Source of the DNA: Pseudomonadota bacterium
Lineage (GTDB): Bacteria > Pseudomonadota > Alphaproteobacteria > Caulobacterales > Caulobacteraceae
NCBI GenBank assembly: GCA_023386645.1
Contig: JAEWJI010000037.1
Location: 1-64,000 of the forward strand
Direction: 5' to 3'
DNA length: 64,000 nt
Part shown: positions 1-11,374 of the stretch, one piece after another
Numbering within the stretch: position 1 is the first letter of the stretch
Layout of the letters: each line of letters starts with the position of its first letter
Made by a program: the position numbers and the translations under genes
The notes under the pieces: generated by a model
What the model was told of the DNA's origin: nothing
The model's database searches: none
Seen by the model: only the letters and a program-made list of their open reading frames with translations

Positions 1-1
1 C

Positions 2-181
2 GGCTTCATCGCCGGCCGCACCGCGCCCAAGGGCCGCACCATGGGCCACGCCGGCGCGGTCGTGTCGGGCGGCAAGGGCGACGCGGAGTCCAAGATAGCC
101 GCCAAGGAGGCCGCCGGCATCCGCGTCTCGCCCTCGCCGGCGCGGCTGGGCGCGACCCTCGTCGAGGTCCTGAAGGGCTGA
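2..181 (+). CDS. sucD: Succinyl-CoA synthetase (ADP-forming) alpha subunit, C-terminal end
   Basis: These are the last 59 residues of a reading frame that enters from the left edge of the window. They contain the run GRTAPKGRTMGHAGAV and then SGGKGDAESK, which is the C-terminal ligase part of SucD, and end with a typical VEVLKG tail. The enzyme makes ATP (or GTP) from succinyl-CoA in the TCA cycle together with SucC. Its position directly before sucA and sucB on the same strand is the usual alphaproteobacterial TCA cluster order. The start is outside the window. Confidence 0.93.
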   Translation, partial: GFIAGRTAPKGRTMGHAGAVVSGGKGDAESKIAAKEAAGIRVSPSPARLGATLVEVLKG

Positions 182-264
182 GCGCCTGTCCCACCAGTGA
201 GGCATGAAACGGGCGAATTTCGCGGAATTTGCGACAAATTCCCCCGCTTCGCCCCCATTCGGTC

Positions 265-293
265 ATGACCCATAAGGAAACAGCGCCTATATC
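265..293 (+). promoter_or_regulatory. Candidate housekeeping promoter of sucA
   Basis: ATGACC (265-270) and CCTATATC (286-293) are 15 bases apart. They resemble the Caulobacter sigma-73 consensus TTGaCgS, N10-14, GCTANAWC. The predicted transcript starts near 300 and gives a leader of about 50 bases before the sucA ATG. The rest of the 169-base gap after sucD shows no terminator, so read-through from sucD is also possible. Confidence 0.4.
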
Positions 294-350
294 AGCGGCG
301 CCGGTTTCGCGCAGACGTGCGCGCGCCGCTCAAGGGACGCGACGAGAACA

Positions 351-3338
<2,988 letters not shown>

Positions 3339-3404
3339 TAAGCGTCCCGGATCGTCGCTCCGCGCCGTCCGGGATGACAACCTAAAGACCCTGAGACCGA
3401 GACC

Positions 3405-4943
3405 ATGGCCGACATCCTGACCCCCGCCCTGGGCGAATCCGTCACCGAGGCGACCATCGCCAAGTGGACCAAGACGGTCGGCCAGCCCGTGAAGAAGGAC
3501 GAGCTGCTGGTCGAGCTGGAGACCGACAAGGTCTCGCTAGAGGTCGTGGCTCCGGCCGATGGCGTGCTGGGTGAGATCAAGGCGGCCGAGGGCGACACCG
3601 TCACCCCGGGCGCCGTCCTGGGCTCGATCACCGAAGGCGCGGCGGCGCCCGCCGGCAAGGGCGAGGCGCCCAAGGCTGAGCCTGCGAAGGCCGAGGCCCC
3701 GAAGCCGGCCAAGGCCGATGCGCCGGTCGCCTCGGGCGCGGGCGGATCCGATCTGCCGGTCGCCGTGCCGACCATGGGCGAAAGCGTCGCCGAGGGCTCG
3801 ATCGGCAAGTGGCTGAAGAAGGCCGGCGACGCGGTCAAGAAGGACGAGCTGCTGGTCGAGATCGAGACCGACAAGGTGGCCGTGGAGGTCTCCTCTCCCG
3901 CCGACGGCGTCCTGAGCGAGATCAAGGCGGCCGATGGGTCGACCGTGACCCCGGGTCAGGTGATCGCGACCATCTCCAGCTCCGGCGTGGCCCCCGCGGC
4001 GACGGCCCCGGCTTCGGCGGCCCCCGCCAATACCGGCTCCGCCCAGGTGAAGAGCGAGCCGCACCTGTCGCCGGCGGTCCAGCGCGTCGTCGCCGAGAAC
4101 AATCTCGATCCCAAGGCCATCGCTGGCACGGGTCCCAAGGGCAACATCACCAAGGGCGACGCCATGAAGGCCGCGACGCAGCCGGCCTCGGCCCCGGCGG
4201 CCCCGGCCCCGGCGGCCGCTCCGGCCGCGCCTCGCGCCGACCAGTCGCGCGAGGAACGGGTGAAGATGACGCGCCTGCGTCAGACCATCGCGCGGCGCCT
4301 GAAGGAATCCCAGAACACGGCGGCCCAGCTGACCACCTTCAACGAGGTGGACATGAGCCAGATCATGGCCCTGCGGAACAGCTACAAGGACGCCTTCGAG
4401 AAGCGCCATGGCGTGAAGCTCGGCTTCATGAGCTTCTTCGTGAAGGCCGTGGTCAACGCGCTGCACGAAATTCCGGCCGTGAACGCCGAGATCGACGGCA
4501 CGGACATCATCTACAAGAACCACTACGACATCGGCGTGGCGGTCGGCACCGACAAAGGCCTGGTCGTGCCGGTGCTGCGCGACGCGGACGTGCTTTCGCT
4601 GGCGGGCATCGAGAAGGGCATCGCGGCGCTTGGCAAGGCGGCCCGCGACGGCGACCTGACGCTGGACCAGCTGCAGGGCGGAACCTTCACCATCACCAAC
4701 GGCGGGGTCTACGGCTCGCTGATGTCGACGCCGATCCTGAACATGCCGCAGTCGGGCATCCTCGGCATGCATAACATCGTCCAGCGGCCGGTGGCGGTGA
4801 ACGGCGCCGTCGAGATCCGCCCGATGATGTACCTGGCGCTGAGCTACGACCATCGCATCGTCGACGGCAAGGAAGCCGTGACCTTCCTGGTGCGGATCAA
4901 GGAGCACCTGGAAGACCCGCAACGGTTCCTGCTGGACCTGTAA
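3405..4943 (+). CDS. sucB: Dihydrolipoyllysine succinyltransferase, E2 of OGDH, with two lipoyl domains
   Basis: This is the core transacylase of the 2-oxoglutarate dehydrogenase complex. Domain order is lipoyl domain 1 (about 1-78, lipoyl-lysine K42 in ETDKVS), an Ala/Pro/Lys linker, lipoyl domain 2 (about 116-194, K157 in ETDKVA), a second linker, the E1/E3-binding domain (about 220-258, LSPAVQRVVAENNLD), a third linker, and the catalytic domain ending in SYDHRIVDG, with active-site H483 and D487. The 512 residues exceed the roughly 400 of one-lipoyl SucB proteins such as that of E. coli, and the extra length is the second lipoyl domain plus linker. The neighbour sucA supports the OGDH rather than the PDH assignment. 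Confidence 0.96.
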   Translation: MADILTPALGESVTEATIAKWTKTVGQPVKKDELLVELETDKVSLEVVAPADGVLGEIKAAEGDTVTPGAVLGSITEGAAAPAGKGEAPKAEPAKAEAPKPAKADAPVASGAGGSDLPVAVPTMGESVAEGSIGKWLKKAGDAVKKDELLVEIETDKVAVEVSSPADGVLSEIKAADGSTVTPGQVIATISSSGVAPAATAPASAAPANTGSAQVKSEPHLSPAVQRVVAENNLDPKAIAGTGPKGNITKGDAMKAATQPASAPAAPAPAAAPAAPRADQSREERVKMTRLRQTIARRLKESQNTAAQLTTFNEVDMSQIMALRNSYKDAFEKRHGVKLGFMSFFVKAVVNALHEIPAVNAEIDGTDIIYKNHYDIGVAVGTDKGLVVPVLRDADVLSLAGIEKGIAALGKAARDGDLTLDQLQGGTFTITNGGVYGSLMSTPILNMPQSGILGMHNIVQRPVAVNGAVEIRPMMYLALSYDHRIVDGKEAVTFLVRIKEHLEDPQRFLLDL

Positions 4944-5001
4944 GGCGCACGAGAAGGTTCCGTCAGCGGCGCCTGTGAGCCTCGGCGGCTAAGCCGGGCC
5001 C

Positions 5002-5403
5002 ATGGAATGGGTCGCGCGGGCGCTGGGCGCTTTCTATCTCTTCGCCGCCTTCGTGGTGCTGCGGCAGGTGCGGATGAACGCCTTTCTCGATAAGGCGCTG
5101 GCGGCGATCGAGATGAAGCCGACGCCCGTGGTCGAGCGGGTGGCCAATGCCTCGGGCTGGGTGATCGGCGGGCTGACGGGGCTGTCGGGGCTGGGCCTTG
5201 TCCTGCTCCATCCCTGGACCGTCTGGGCCTTTCTGGCGTGCTGGACGGTGCAGGCCGTCTACCTGCTGTGGGCTCAGCGCTGGTACGCGCCCGAGGATGA
5301 GACGGACGCGCGTGGACGACGCAAGACCATCAACGCCTTCGCGGTCTGGAGCGTGGCCACCCTCGCCGTCATCTGGTGGACGCACAGCGGCCTGTTGGCC
5401 TAA
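5002..5403 (+). CDS. Small membrane protein of unknown function
   Basis: I do not recognise the family. The 133-residue product has four hydrophobic stretches: about residues 3-22, 50-68, 71-90 and a last one near 112-130. A charged linker (EDETDARGRRK) precedes the last one, consistent with a four-helix inner-membrane protein. It follows sucB by 58 bases on the same strand and overlaps the convergent CoA-transferase gene by four bases at the stop codons. The ATG has no strong ribosome-binding site. The frame is kept open at high GC and has typical third-position bias, so it is probably real. Confidence 0.72.
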   Translation: MEWVARALGAFYLFAAFVVLRQVRMNAFLDKALAAIEMKPTPVVERVANASGWVIGGLTGLSGLGLVLLHPWTVWAFLACWTVQAVYLLWAQRWYAPEDETDARGRRKTINAFAVWSVATLAVIWWTHSGLLA

Positions 5404-6578
5404 TCGCGCAAGCCGCCCAGAACCTCGTCGGTGTCCGCCCCCAGGCCCGGTGGAGGACGATCATAAGCGACCGGGGTCTTCGACAGACGGATGGGAGAGG
5501 CGACGGTGCGCACTGGCGTCGTCAGGTCGTCGCGAGTCTGCTCGACGACCAGGCGGCGGGCCTGGGCCTGGGGTTCCTCAAAGACCTGATCGACAGTGTT
5601 GACCGGGCCGCAGGGCACGCCCGCCGCCTCAAGCCGCGCCATCAACTCCCGCATCGAATAGGGGGCGGTGAGGGCCGACAGGGCCTCGGTCAGGGCCGCG
5701 CGGTTCGGGATGCGCACGGCGTTGGTCACGAAGCGCGCATCCTCGGCCAGGCGCTCGGCTCCGAGCGCGCGGGCGAGGGCGCGAAACTGACCGTCATTGC
5801 CGACCGCGATCACGACCATCCCGTCCGCGCAGGGGAACGGCTGGTACGGCGCCAGGTTGGGATGCGCGTTGCCCATTCGGGACGGCGTCTCGCCGGATAC
5901 GAAATAGTTGGTCGCCTGGTTCGCCAGGACGGCCGCCTGGACGTCGAAGAGGCTCAGATCGATGTGCTGGCCCTCGCCGGTCGCCCGCGCGTGCAGCAGG
6001 GCGGCCAGGATGGCGTTGGACGCATAGAGGCCGGTGAACAGATCGACGACCGCGACGCCCACCTTCATCGGCTCGGCGCCCGGGGCTCCGTCCGGCTGGC
6101 CAGTCACTGACATCAGCCCGCCCATGGCCTGGATCATGTAGTCGTAGCCCGGCTGGGCCGCCCGGGGCCCGGTCTGGCCGAAACCCGTGATCGAGCAATA
6201 GACCAGACGTGGATTGATCGCGGCCAGGCTATCGTAATCGAGCCCGTATTTCCGCAGTCCCCCCACCTTGAAGTTCTCGACCATGACGTCGCACCCGGCG
6301 GCCAGTCGGCGAACCGCGTCCGCTCCCTCGGGCGTGGCGATATCGAGCGCCACCGACTTCTTGCCTCGGTTGGCGCACAGGAAATAGGCGGCGTCGCCGC
6401 GCGTACCGTCCGCGCGCGTTGTGAACGGCGGGCCCCAGGCTCGGGTGTCATCGCCGACGCCTGGCCGTTCGATCTTGATCACCTCGGCGCCCAGGTCGGC
6501 CAGGGTCTGGGTCGCCCAGGGCCCGGCGAGAACTCGCGACAGGTCCAGGACGCGCACGCCCTGCAGGGGTCCGCTCAT
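5400..6578 (-). CDS. Class III (CaiB/BaiF) CoA-transferase, possibly acting on glutarate
   Basis: The start MSGPLQGVRVLDLSRVLAGP is the standard N-terminus of family III CoA-transferases. The middle contains VENFKVGGLRKYGLDYDSL and CSITGFGQTGP, and a VVDLFTGLYA segment carries the expected catalytic Asp (about D179). The product has 392 residues, normal for the family. I chose the ATG at 6578 because AGAGGAAG lies just upstream. A longer frame exists but its N-terminus is not family-like. It is divergent from a glutaryl-CoA dehydrogenase gene, with one small gene between. That context suggests succinyl-CoA:glutarate CoA-transferase, but the substrate is an inference. Confidence 0.9.
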   Translation of the reverse strand: MSGPLQGVRVLDLSRVLAGPWATQTLADLGAEVIKIERPGVGDDTRAWGPPFTTRADGTRGDAAYFLCANRGKKSVALDIATPEGADAVRRLAAGCDVMVENFKVGGLRKYGLDYDSLAAINPRLVYCSITGFGQTGPRAAQPGYDYMIQAMGGLMSVTGQPDGAPGAEPMKVGVAVVDLFTGLYASNAILAALLHARATGEGQHIDLSLFDVQAAVLANQATNYFVSGETPSRMGNAHPNLAPYQPFPCADGMVVIAVGNDGQFRALARALGAERLAEDARFVTNAVRIPNRAALTEALSALTAPYSMRELMARLEAAGVPCGPVNTVDQVFEEPQAQARRLVVEQTRDDLTTPVRTVASPIRLSKTPVAYDRPPPGLGADTDEVLGGLRD

Positions 6579-6589
6579 GGCGTCTTCCT

Positions 6590-6868
6590 CTAGAGGCCGG
6601 GGTCGATGACGCCGGCTTCGCGCATCCGGCATTCGCGCGCCTCGCGCGCGCGGCCGCCCATCTCGTCCGCCATCCGGCAGATCTCGTTGGAGACCGTTGT
6701 CTTGTGCACCCCGGGAACGACGCCGTGCAGAAAGGCGGCGCCCGCCAGGCGCAGCAGTTTGAAGCCGAAGCCGAAGGCCGTCGCGAAATGCTGGCCGTAG
6801 GTCTCGCCCACCTCGCGTGGGTGGTCGCTGAACAGGCGTCGCAGGGTGCGGCTCATGCAGGCCAGCAT
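6590..6868 (-). CDS. DUF6356 family small protein
   Basis: The product has 92 residues. Its N-terminal pattern RLFSDHPREVGETYGQHF followed by a hydrophobic segment (about 29-50, containing AFLHGVVPGVHKTT) is the signature I associate with DUF6356. The function of this family is unknown; the hydrophobic segment suggests membrane association. It lies 11 bases upstream of the CoA-transferase gene on the same strand and may be co-transcribed with it. The start is uncertain: ATG 6868 has AGGAG only two bases upstream, and ATG 6856 gives the shorter MSRTLRRLF form with that site 13 bases away. Confidence 0.75.
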   Translation of the reverse strand: MLACMSRTLRRLFSDHPREVGETYGQHFATAFGFGFKLLRLAGAAFLHGVVPGVHKTTVSNEICRMADEMGGRAREARECRMREAGVIDPGL

Positions 6869-6956
6869 AGCTCCTGTGTCGGCGCCTCTCCAGCCGCCCC
6901 TACCCTGTTGCGGCGATCGGGCCTAAACAGCGCGCGAACTGAAGGATGATCCGCTC

Positions 6957-8147
6957 ATGGCCGACGGCGCCGCCTCCACCGTCCAGACCTTTCGCTGGGA
7001 CGACCCGTTCGACATGGAGAGCCGCCTGACGGACGACGAGCGGATGATCCGCGACGTGGCCCGGTCCTACGCCCGCGAGCAGCTTCTGCCGCGCGTCGTG
7101 GCCGCCTTCCGCGACGAGACCTTCGACCGCGCGATCATGACCGAGATGGGGGAGCTGGGCCTGTTGGGCGCCATGCTGCCCGAGCGCTACGGCGGCTCGG
7201 AGGTCAGCCACGTCGCCTATGGCCTGATCGCGCGCGAGATCGAGGCCGTGGACAGCGGCTACCGCTCGGCCATGAGCGTTCAGTCGTCCCTGGCCATGTA
7301 CCCGATCTACGCCTTCGGCTCCGAGGAGCAGAAGATGAAGTTCCTGCCGAAGATGGCGGCGGGCGAGCTGGTGGGCTGTTTCGGTCTGACCGAAGCGGAC
7401 GGCGGATCGGACCCGGCCTCGATGAAGACCATCGCGGTCGCGGTCGACGGCGGCTATCGCCTGAACGGCGGGAAGTACTGGATCACCAACTCGCCCATCG
7501 CGGACCTGGCCGTGGTGTGGGCCAAGCTGGACGGGGCCATTCGCGGCTTCATTGTCGAGCGCGGCGCCGAAGGGTTCACGACCGGAGAGATCGGCGACAA
7601 GCTCAGCCTGCGCGCCTCGATCACCGGCGACATCGGGCTGAACGACGTCTTCGTGCCGGAAGCCAATCTTCTGCCCGGCGCGAAGGGGCTGCGTGGACCA
7701 TTCTCCTGTCTCAACAAGGCGCGCTACGGCATCGCCTGGGGCGCGATGGGGGCGGCGGAGTTCTGCCTGCACGCGACGCGGGACTATGTCGCCGAGCGCA
7801 TGCTGTTCGGTCGGCCGTTGTCGTCACGCCAGCTGGTTCAGAAGAAGCTGGCAGACATGCAGACCGAGATCTTCCTCGGCCTTGAGGGGGCCTATGCGCT
7901 GGGCCGGCTTCTGGACACCGGCGCCTGGGTTCCGGAAGCCATCTCCCTGATGAAACGCAACAACTGCGGCAAGGCCTTGGCCGTCGCGCGCGAGGCCCGC
8001 GACATGCACGGCGGCGCGGGCATCACCGGAGAGATGCACGTCATGCGCCACGCCATGAACCTGGAGACCGTCAACACCTATGAGGGCGCCCACGACGTCC
8101 ATGCCCTGATCCTGGGCCGCGCGATCACGGGCCAGGCCGCCTTCTAG
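6957..8147 (+). CDS. gcdH: Acyl-CoA dehydrogenase, glutaryl-CoA dehydrogenase type
   Basis: This is an FAD-dependent acyl-CoA dehydrogenase. The glutaryl-specific branch oxidises and decarboxylates glutaryl-CoA to crotonyl-CoA. Sequence signs are the N-terminus DDPFDMESRLTDDERMI, the FAD-side motif CFGLTEADGGSDPASM, the C-terminal HGGAGITGEMHVMRH, and the catalytic Glu in NTYEGAHDVH (about E376), which is the arrangement of GcdH proteins. Length (396) is normal. The divergent class III CoA-transferase is the usual partner that would make glutaryl-CoA. The stop overlaps the convergent DUF3313 gene by four bases. Confidence 0.92.
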   Translation: MADGAASTVQTFRWDDPFDMESRLTDDERMIRDVARSYAREQLLPRVVAAFRDETFDRAIMTEMGELGLLGAMLPERYGGSEVSHVAYGLIAREIEAVDSGYRSAMSVQSSLAMYPIYAFGSEEQKMKFLPKMAAGELVGCFGLTEADGGSDPASMKTIAVAVDGGYRLNGGKYWITNSPIADLAVVWAKLDGAIRGFIVERGAEGFTTGEIGDKLSLRASITGDIGLNDVFVPEANLLPGAKGLRGPFSCLNKARYGIAWGAMGAAEFCLHATRDYVAERMLFGRPLSSRQLVQKKLADMQTEIFLGLEGAYALGRLLDTGAWVPEAISLMKRNNCGKALAVAREARDMHGGAGITGEMHVMRHAMNLETVNTYEGAHDVHALILGRAITGQAAF

Positions 8148-8926
8148 CGCGGCGTCTGGCCCCGGACCCCTTGGGTCTCGGGCACATAGAGGCCGGTCAC
8201 CAGCCGGGTCAGGAAACCGCCGGGCTGGCTGCGCGGGCCGAAACGAGCGCAGGGATCGGGATCGGAGATCGGCCGGACCTTCCGGTCTTCGGGGGCGAAG
8301 GTGTCACCCACCTGGTCGCCGAACACTTCCGCGAACTGAAGGGCGTCGCCGACGCGTGAGAGGGACGGCGTGTCGGTGCCAACGACATTTGCCGCACGCG
8401 CCCAGGCCAGAGCCGCAGCCTGGCGGCCGTCCATGGTCAGCAGCTCCGCTTCGGCGGCGAGCATGCCGGTCGAGCCGGGCGCACGAAGGCCGATCGGCCC
8501 GGGGATGAAATAGCTGGCGACAGCCGCGGCGCCCGAACCGACCGGGTTGGTGGGGGTGATCCGCACCACGGCGGCGCGGACCCGCGCGGCGTCGGGCGCC
8601 GGTTCGGCCAGAACGGTGAAACGTTCGCTGAGCTCGTAGCAGACCTGACGATCCACCTCGCCGAGAACCAGGCCCGTCTCGGCCTCGGTCAGCCCCTCTG
8701 AGGCGCCGGGAAGGAGGACGGACGGTTCGATGAACAGGCGGTCGACGGTCGCGGCCAGTGCGTCGTCCCGACGTTCGCGGATCGCGGCGCGAAGCGAGCT
8801 CTCGTTCGTCTTCAGACCCTCGTAGCTCTGGAGGAAGCCGGCATCCGGCGTGGGCGTCGTCTGGCAGGCCGCCAGGCCCATGAAGCCCATGAGAAGAAAC
8901 GGGGCGAAGCGCGCGGATCGCGTCAA
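8144..8926 (-). CDS. DUF3313-type outer-envelope lipoprotein
   Basis: The N-terminus is a lipoprotein signal: positively charged MTRSAR, a hydrophobic core, and a lipobox ending in LAAC (Cys about 21). The body matches the DUF3313 style: an early DAGFLQSYEGL element, an LIEP-like FIEPSVLLP, and LGEVDRQVCYELSERF followed by a strand with RVRAAVVRITP. Function is unknown; members are predicted periplasm-facing lipoproteins. Translation probably starts at TTG 8926, which has GAGG upstream. It is convergent with gcdH and divergent from the response-regulator operon, with about 150 bases between. Confidence 0.83.
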   Translation of the reverse strand: MTRSARFAPFLLMGFMGLAACQTTPTPDAGFLQSYEGLKTNESSLRAAIRERRDDALAATVDRLFIEPSVLLPGASEGLTEAETGLVLGEVDRQVCYELSERFTVLAEPAPDAARVRAAVVRITPTNPVGSGAAAVASYFIPGPIGLRAPGSTGMLAAEAELLTMDGRQAAALAWARAANVVGTDTPSLSRVGDALQFAEVFGDQVGDTFAPEDRKVRPISDPDPCARFGPRSQPGGFLTRLVTGLYVPETQGVRGQTPR

Positions 8927-9077
8927 GGAAACCTCGGTTTGATGCGAAGGGTCCGCTTCAACGCGGCTCGGTCAGAAAGGATCAGCCGCACGGAAGCCCA
9001 AAATGACGCATGGCCGGAGACCGACCGATTGTGTGGACGCGGCAGTCGGGTATCGTTGATCGCGGGAGGGCGAACGG

Positions 9078-9893
9078 GTGGGCCACGAGCCGATGGAAGT
9101 CATGGCGGACGACGACCCGTTCGCTCAGTTGCGAGAGGTGTTCGCCGACCGCCGGGCGCTGCTGCTCGAGGACGATCCGGCCTTGTCGGAGCATGTGGCG
9201 GAGCGCCTCACCCGCGCCGGGTTCGAGGCGGTGGACCGGGTCGATTCCGGCGAGGCTGCGCTCGAGGCCGCGGACACGCGCCCCTACGACGTGCTGATCC
9301 TGGACCGCCTGACCCGGGGACTGGACGGACTGGAGACGTTGAAGCGCATCCGTTCCGGCGCCGGCCCTTCGGCGGATGCGCCCGCCCTCATGCTGACCGC
9401 CTTGGGGGGCGAGCGGCAAAAGGTCGAGGGCCTGCTGGGCGGCGCTGACGACTATCTGGCCAAGCCCGTCGGCGATGAGGAGCTGCTGGCGCGGATCGCC
9501 GCGCAGCTGAGGCGGGCGGCGCGCCGCGCCCGGCCGGCCGGGGCGGATATCGTCAATGGACCCTTTCGCCTGTCGCTCGGCGCCCGGACCCTGAAGCTCG
9601 AAACTCCGGACGTCGCCCGCACCCTCGACCTGTCGCCGCTGGAGTTCGCCATCGTCGCGGAGCTGATGAGCGCGCGCGGCCAGCCGGTGACCAAGACCAT
9701 GCTGTGGGACCGCTGCTGGATCGAGTGGAAATTCCTCCCGGACAACTTCGTCAACATCATCGACGCCCGGATCAGCGCCCTGCGTCGCCGGCTGAAGGAA
9801 CAGGCTCCCGAGCTGGACGAGGCCCTGCATCCCCTGATCGTCTCGGCGCGTAGCCAGAGCCTGGTGTTCCGCGATCTTTCGGGTCTGGGCTAG
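9078..9893 (+). CDS. OmpR-family two-component response regulator
   Basis: A receiver domain occupies about residues 27-145. It has the acidic pair LLEDD, the phospho-acceptor D76 in VLILDRL, a switch-type MLTALGG, and K in DYLAKPVG. A winged-helix output domain follows (about 160-265), with LDLSPLEFAIVAELM and NIIDARISALRRRLK. The GTG start is supported by a strong GGGAGGG six bases upstream; two in-frame ATGs (9093, 9102) are alternatives. The sensor kinase gene begins six bases after the stop, and a Deg-type protease follows, so the pair probably reports envelope stress. That role is inferred from context only. Confidence 0.92.
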   Translation: MGHEPMEVMADDDPFAQLREVFADRRALLLEDDPALSEHVAERLTRAGFEAVDRVDSGEAALEAADTRPYDVLILDRLTRGLDGLETLKRIRSGAGPSADAPALMLTALGGERQKVEGLLGGADDYLAKPVGDEELLARIAAQLRRAARRARPAGADIVNGPFRLSLGARTLKLETPDVARTLDLSPLEFAIVAELMSARGQPVTKTMLWDRCWIEWKFLPDNFVNIIDARISALRRRLKEQAPELDEALHPLIVSARSQSLVFRDLSGLG

Positions 9894-9899
9894 GCTGGC

Positions 9900-11330
9900 G
9901 TGGTTCCGCGCGCGGTGAGGGCCTGGCTCGCGGGACGCACCTCGACGCAGCTGGCGTCCGGCATGGCGGTGCTCACCGCCCTGGCCCTGACCGCCGCCCT
10001 CTGGGTCACCGGACTGGCGGTCCGGATGGATCAGCGCGAGAAAGCCGCGCTCCAGGCGCTGGCGGACTACAGCGCCATGGTGCTGAAGCTTGGGGCCGAT
10101 CCGGGGCTGGACGCGAACCGGGTGACCCAGGCCGACGCCGACTATCTGTCGGCCTGGCTGGCCGCCTTCCAGAGCGGCCCGGCGCGCGACGCACGATCGC
10201 TCGAAGAAACCTGCCGCACCGGGAGAGGCGGGGCGGGCGTCCGTTTCATACAGGCGCCCGGAGGCAAGGCCGCCGGCGTGGCGGCGCTCGGCACGGTGCG
10301 AGCCGAACGCCAGCCCCGGCTGGGCGACGACGTCTATCTGATCAAGCTCGGCAGGGGCGTCCTCTGTCCCGGGCGGCCGATCGAGGTGGTGGCGGTCCGC
10401 CGAGACGTCGGGGCCCTGTCGGTCATCGTCGGCCGCATCGTCGAGCGTTCGGGCGAGGCTTGGGGGCGCGCCGTGCTGGCGGTGGCCCTGGGCGGCGTCG
10501 TAATCCTGGTCTCCGGTCTCGCGGCCTCGACCTTCGCGCGCCGACGACTGACGAGCGCGCTCGCTCAGGTCAGCCAGGCCCTGGACCGGGCCGCGGTCGG
10601 GGACTTCTCGCATCGCGCGCCGGAGGTCGGGGTGGCGCCCGAACTCACGGAGCTGACGCACCGGGTGAATCTGACCCTGGATCGGCTGGAGGAGCTCCTG
10701 ACCTGGCTTAGGGACTCCTCGGACCAGCTGGCGCACGACTTCCGCACCCCCCTGGCCCGCGCCTCGGCGCGCCTGGACCGGCTGGGCGATGCGACCTCGC
10801 CGCAGGAGAGGACCATCCTCGCGGCCGAGGCGCGGCGCGACCTGGCGGAACTGACGCGGGCCATGAACGAGGCCATGGTCCTGCGCGACGGCGAGGCCTG
10901 GGTGTTCGAGCCCGTGCGGCTCGACGAGCTGGCTCGGGCCGCGGCGGAACTCTATCAACCCCTGGCCGAGGCGCGTGAGATTGTAATCCTGGCCGAAGGC
11001 CCCCCCATCGAGGTCTTGGGGGTGCGTTCGCTGCTGCAGCGGGCCGTCGCCAACCTGGTCGATAACGCGGTGAAGTTCTCTCCCGATGGCGGCCGCGTGA
11101 CCATCCGCGCCTTCCAGGCCGACGGGCGCCCCTGCCTCTCGGTCGCTGATCAGGGGCCGGGTCTGGATCCCGCGCTCGCGGAGCGCGGCGGCGTGCCCGC
11201 GAGGGATCGCGAGGACAGTCACGGCATGGGTCTGGCCTTCGTGAGGGCGACGCTTCGGCGCCACGGTGGGCGGATGACGATTGATGACGCACGGCCGGGG
11301 GCTGTCGTCACGGCCTGTTTCTCCGGCTAG
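9900..11330 (+). CDS. Membrane sensor histidine kinase
   Basis: The protein has one N-terminal transmembrane helix (about 17-40), a periplasmic domain (about 40-190) with two Cys residues (CRTG, LCPG), a second helix (about 196-218), a HAMP linker, and HisKA with phospho-acceptor H279 in DQLAHDFRTPLAR. The HATPase_c domain has the N box (NLVDNAVKFSP), G1 (DQGPGLDP) and G2 (GMGLAFVRA). It starts at GTG six bases after the response regulator stop, so the two are co-translated and form a cognate pair. The protease gene starts 44 bases downstream, which suggests the kinase senses periplasmic conditions. The signal is unknown. Confidence 0.92.
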   Translation: MVPRAVRAWLAGRTSTQLASGMAVLTALALTAALWVTGLAVRMDQREKAALQALADYSAMVLKLGADPGLDANRVTQADADYLSAWLAAFQSGPARDARSLEETCRTGRGGAGVRFIQAPGGKAAGVAALGTVRAERQPRLGDDVYLIKLGRGVLCPGRPIEVVAVRRDVGALSVIVGRIVERSGEAWGRAVLAVALGGVVILVSGLAASTFARRRLTSALAQVSQALDRAAVGDFSHRAPEVGVAPELTELTHRVNLTLDRLEELLTWLRDSSDQLAHDFRTPLARASARLDRLGDATSPQERTILAAEARRDLAELTRAMNEAMVLRDGEAWVFEPVRLDELARAAAELYQPLAEAREIVILAEGPPIEVLGVRSLLQRAVANLVDNAVKFSPDGGRVTIRAFQADGRPCLSVADQGPGLDPALAERGGVPARDREDSHGMGLAFVRATLRRHGGRMTIDDARPGAVVTACFSG

Positions 11331-11374
11331 GGTCTGTTCGAGGCGCGGACGTTTGCGCCGGGGGGACTACGAAA

